Shown piece after piece: positions 62,002 to 64,000 of a stretch of DNA of 64,000 bases; the first letter of the stretch is position 1, and the number at the start of each line of letters is the position of its first letter. The stretch covers positions 310,001 to 374,000 of the forward strand of contig NC_026491.1 in NCBI RefSeq assembly GCF_000328475.2. Reading direction: 5' to 3'. This stretch comes from Mycosarcoma maydis (lineage: Eukaryota > Basidiomycota > Ustilaginomycetes > Ustilaginales). Below the pieces are notes generated by a model that made no database searches, was not told the DNA's origin, and saw only the letters and a program-made list of their open reading frames with translations. The translations under genes were made by a program, and so were the position numbers.

Positions 62002-62545
62002 AATGATCGAAGTCTCCCTTTCCTTGATGCTTAGAGAGGCGAGTTGGAACTGTAGTGTTCGAGGATGGTTTGGAATGTATTTGGACAATGTGTTTTGGAC
62101 AAGGGGCTAACTACAAAGTGTGAGTCACGAGTGTTCCCTTTGTAACGTTATTTATGTACATGAGCTGACTGGAGTATCCTACATGGGCTTCTACCTATAC
62201 GTCGGCTCTTCATACGACTGACTAGCCGTGGCCACAACTGGTCAGATGCATGAGTCTGTTCTCTTTCAGGTTCTACCTCTTAGTACGAGTATGTGGCCAA
62301 TGGTGTATTCCGCTATGGCATGAGTCATGAGAACAGCAGAACCCTCCCGCCAGTGTAGCTAGCGGATGAACTTCGTACGAGCTTCGATCGAACACTCATG
62401 ACCGGAAACCGCGGATAAGATTCCCCATGCAGCGGCACCTACTTGTTTCCGTCCGGTGGTCACTCATGTGTTCCGGTTGGGTGAATGAAGTGTGATTGTG
62501 GACGATCGGACTGAACGCCAATCGTGAATCGCAGATGTTCTAACA
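62002..62545 (-). repeat. Solo LTR of the copia lineage, 5'-truncated on the left
   Basis: Aligns with the copia LTR from ATGATCGAAGTCTCCC to the terminal GCAGATGTTCTAACA. It starts ~44 bp inside the LTR, directly at the TIR element. It contains an alternative segment (GGGTTCTGCTG on the complement, 62330-62460) that replaces the 77-bp array region and is shared only with the inverted copy at 49861-50238. Confidence 0.85.
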
Positions 62546-62750
62546 AGTGGCCAAGTTACAGGTAGTGGCAAGGTGCTGTAACCCTAAGTCAGCTCAGGCT
62601 TAGTCACGAGTCGTGAATAGAGCACGAGGGCCCGAACAATGTCTCGACCTGGAGGTGAAGATGGCGGGATAAAGTAAGTTAGTTGAAGAGGGAGGAATGG
62701 GGGATTCATGATCTATGATTGTGGTTATGTGCAGGGTGTATGCGCTTGTC
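62546..62750. other. Short spacer
   Basis: Nothing recognised. Confidence 0.4.
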
Positions 62751-63030
62751 AATGTGCCGGAAACCTCGCACGAAGATAGGTTGCTATCGCCACAACGAGT
62801 TTGGGCTTGTTTAGAATCAGGTTATGAGGCGCTGATTTTGTTTAGGTAGCCAAGTTTGCGAAGAAGTTGATCTAGTTGCTTTTGTGGGAGGGCAAGGTTT
62901 CGTCAAAAATGTAGGCCACTCTCTCGGATCCCGCAGAAATCACACCGGTCAGTCTTGCCCGAGACTTTGCGCGCCCTGATGTATGAATACGTGCCTACGT
63001 GGCCAGCTCTGCTGAAGAGTACACCACGGG
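62751..63030 (-). pseudogene. LINE-type (Tad1-like) C-terminal zinc-finger remnant
   Basis: The minus strand reads FSRAGHVGTYSYIRARKVSG, then CDFCGIRESGLHF. This matches the tail of fungal LINEs after the RNase H domain (GHG.fg.Y..R......C.CG..E...H). Stops and shifts follow (LLRKLGYLNKISAS, then PKLVVAIATYLRARF in another frame). Only the C-terminal stub survives. Confidence 0.5.
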
Positions 63031-63488
63031 AAGAAGCTAACGTGATCCCGAGCTGACAAAGGGGTTGACTTTGGGGACGGGTCCCTCCCTCGTTTACAAG
63101 CCAATTTAACGCTCAGAACAGAGACGGAATGGAAGGCTCAAGTGTCGAATTCATGGAGCGTAGGCTGCGACTCGAATCGCACGTTCACGCTGTCGTTCGC
63201 TCTTTGCACAAGGAGGCATGGCTTGCAGTCTCACACATGTCGAAAGAGGAGAGTATGCAAGTCATGAGTAGACAGAATAGCAATAATTCATGATTCCATG
63301 ATAAACCTTGTTAGCCCAGGAAGAAGTAATGTGTTGACAAAGCATGACGGCTAGCTTTAGAGCAAGCGACAAGGGTGACTTTTGAGAGAGATGGAACCGA
63401 GAAGCCCGTGTGGTATTATTTCCTTAACAAGAGGACCGTTGGTCGATGCGCGCGAGACAAGTAATGTAGGATATGAGGGGAGACAAGC
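63031..63488. other. Gene-free 3' flank of the transporter gene
   Basis: No gene seen; one ATAATTCATGATTCC-type motif near 63282. Confidence 0.5.
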
Positions 63489-64000
63489 TTACTTGTTGTC
63501 AGTGGACTCGTTCTCGCTCGACATACGCCTCATACCGGCAAGCTCGTTGCTGACACAGTTCTGATTGTCGTTGAGCTTGCGGTCGTTGACGACAAGGCCG
63601 AGAATGATGGGTGGCACAGCGAGCACGATGGCGACAATGAGAAGAATGTGCATGTAGTCGTTGTAGGCGTTGATCATGCCAGTCCTCTCAGGGGTGCCGA
63701 TGGGGTATTGAGAGACGGCGGTGAAAGGGCTTGCATAGATAGCAGCGCGCTGGGTCGCGTTGAGCATGGGAAGGTACTTCTCGTAGTAGCCGGGGAGCAC
63801 GTTGGTCTGAACGGCGCCAACGAGGGCATTGCCACAGGCACCACCCATCTCGGTGAGGAGCAAGAAGTAAGCAGTGACGGTGGCAACGTCCTGATGACGA
63901 ACGCTGACTTGGGCGGCAACCTGGAGGGTGATACCGAGAAAACCACCACCCATACCCTGAAGAACTTGGGGGAAGACAGCCTGGACGTTGGAGGAGCCAG
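63489..64000 (-). CDS. Siderophore-type MFS transporter, 3' part
   Basis: The frame is open at the window end, so only the last ~170 residues are present. GMGGGFLGITLQVAAQVSVRHQDVATVTAYFLLLTEMGGACGNALVGAVQTN matches the late transmembrane helices of the Sit1/Arn/Mir family. In that family the segment GGG..v..QVAAQ.sV.HqdVA..TA is diagnostic. A final helix (ILLIVAIVLAVPPIILGLVV) is followed by a short polar C-terminus (VNDRKLNDNQN ... ESTDNK). The YEKYLPM..A.R..IYASP loop is the typical extracellular loop of these carriers. They import ferric siderophores by proton symport at the plasma membrane or endosome. The first in-frame Met in the window (63953) is internal and not the start. Confidence 0.85.
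   Translation of the reverse strand, partial: GSSNVQAVFPQVLQGMGGGFLGITLQVAAQVSVRHQDVATVTAYFLLLTEMGGACGNALVGAVQTNVLPGYYEKYLPMLNATQRAAIYASPFTAVSQYPIGTPERTGMINAYNDYMHILLIVAIVLAVPPIILGLVVNDRKLNDNQNCVSNELAGMRRMSSENESTDNK

Noticed and set aside
1..64000. tRNA and rRNA genes, telomere arrays
   Set aside because: No convincing B-box GGTTCGANTCC with partner A-box, no rRNA-like blocks, and no telomeric repeat array seen by eye. A tRNAscan-type search would be decisive.

Overview
This is nuclear DNA of a filamentous or dimorphic basidiomycete, almost certainly a smut fungus (Ustilaginaceae, closest in character to Ustilago maydis and relatives). The reasons are: long single-exon genes with only occasional introns of 78-109 nt that have GTAAGT/GTGTGT donors and CTRAY branch sites; conserved fungal housekeeping proteins; pyrimidine-rich promoters; and gene-free DNA peppered with the smut-like motif ATTCGTGATT/AATCACGAAT. 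The species call is inference. I saw no rRNA, tRNA or CRISPR.

1-47.5 kb is an ordinary gene-rich arm, mostly minus-strand genes. In order: a coiled-coil protein (cut by the window start), the P4-ATPase flippase DRS2, a pinin-domain protein (+), a vWA-domain protein and a tiny single-pass membrane protein, the karyopherin transportin (KAP104), the four-RRM regulator NRD1, the mitochondrial succinate/fumarate carrier SFC1, vacuolar proteinase B PRB1 (+), chaperonin subunit CCT8, mitochondrial tRNA-modification enzyme MTO1, the anillin-like/PH septin-ring protein BUD4, a probable SLD3-type replication initiator, ER glucosidase II alpha (gas1/ROT2), diphthine synthase DPH5 (+) and the SUN-like ER protein SLP1. 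Four genes need a splice to be complete (KAP104 exon 1, SFC1 exon 1, MTO1 last exon, the SLD3-like gene); the joins are given from the sequence. The genes form no pathway cluster. They cover membrane traffic and protein folding in the secretory system (DRS2, gas1, SLP1, PRB1), nuclear and RNA functions (pinin-like, KAP104, NRD1, SLD3-like), mitochondria (SFC1, MTO1) and translation or folding (DPH5, CCT8).

47.5-63 kb is a nested transposon graveyard. Its centre is a 6.8 kb Ty1/copia LTR retrotransposon (50792-57599, minus strand) with a 5-bp target duplication CCTTG, a half-tRNA(iMet) primer-binding site, a polypurine tract, almost identical LTRs carrying a CpG-rich 77-bp tandem repeat, and a gag-pol broken by four shifts of the same sign. 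It sits inside a decayed pogo/Fot1-like DDE transposase, which is itself bounded by pieces of a family with terminal inverted repeats (TIRs). A complete 1.7 kb TIR element (60291-62001) carries what looks like the 5' end of a host gene. Old solo LTRs of the same copia lineage, a Tc1/mariner transposase tail and a LINE tail complete the cluster.

63.5-64 kb returns to unique sequence with the 3' end of a siderophore-type MFS transporter gene that runs off the window.

The observations I rate highest are the eleven same-sign single-base insertions in the otherwise young copia element, the gene-carrying TIR element, the dispersed near-palindromic motif, and the LTR 77-bp repeat array.
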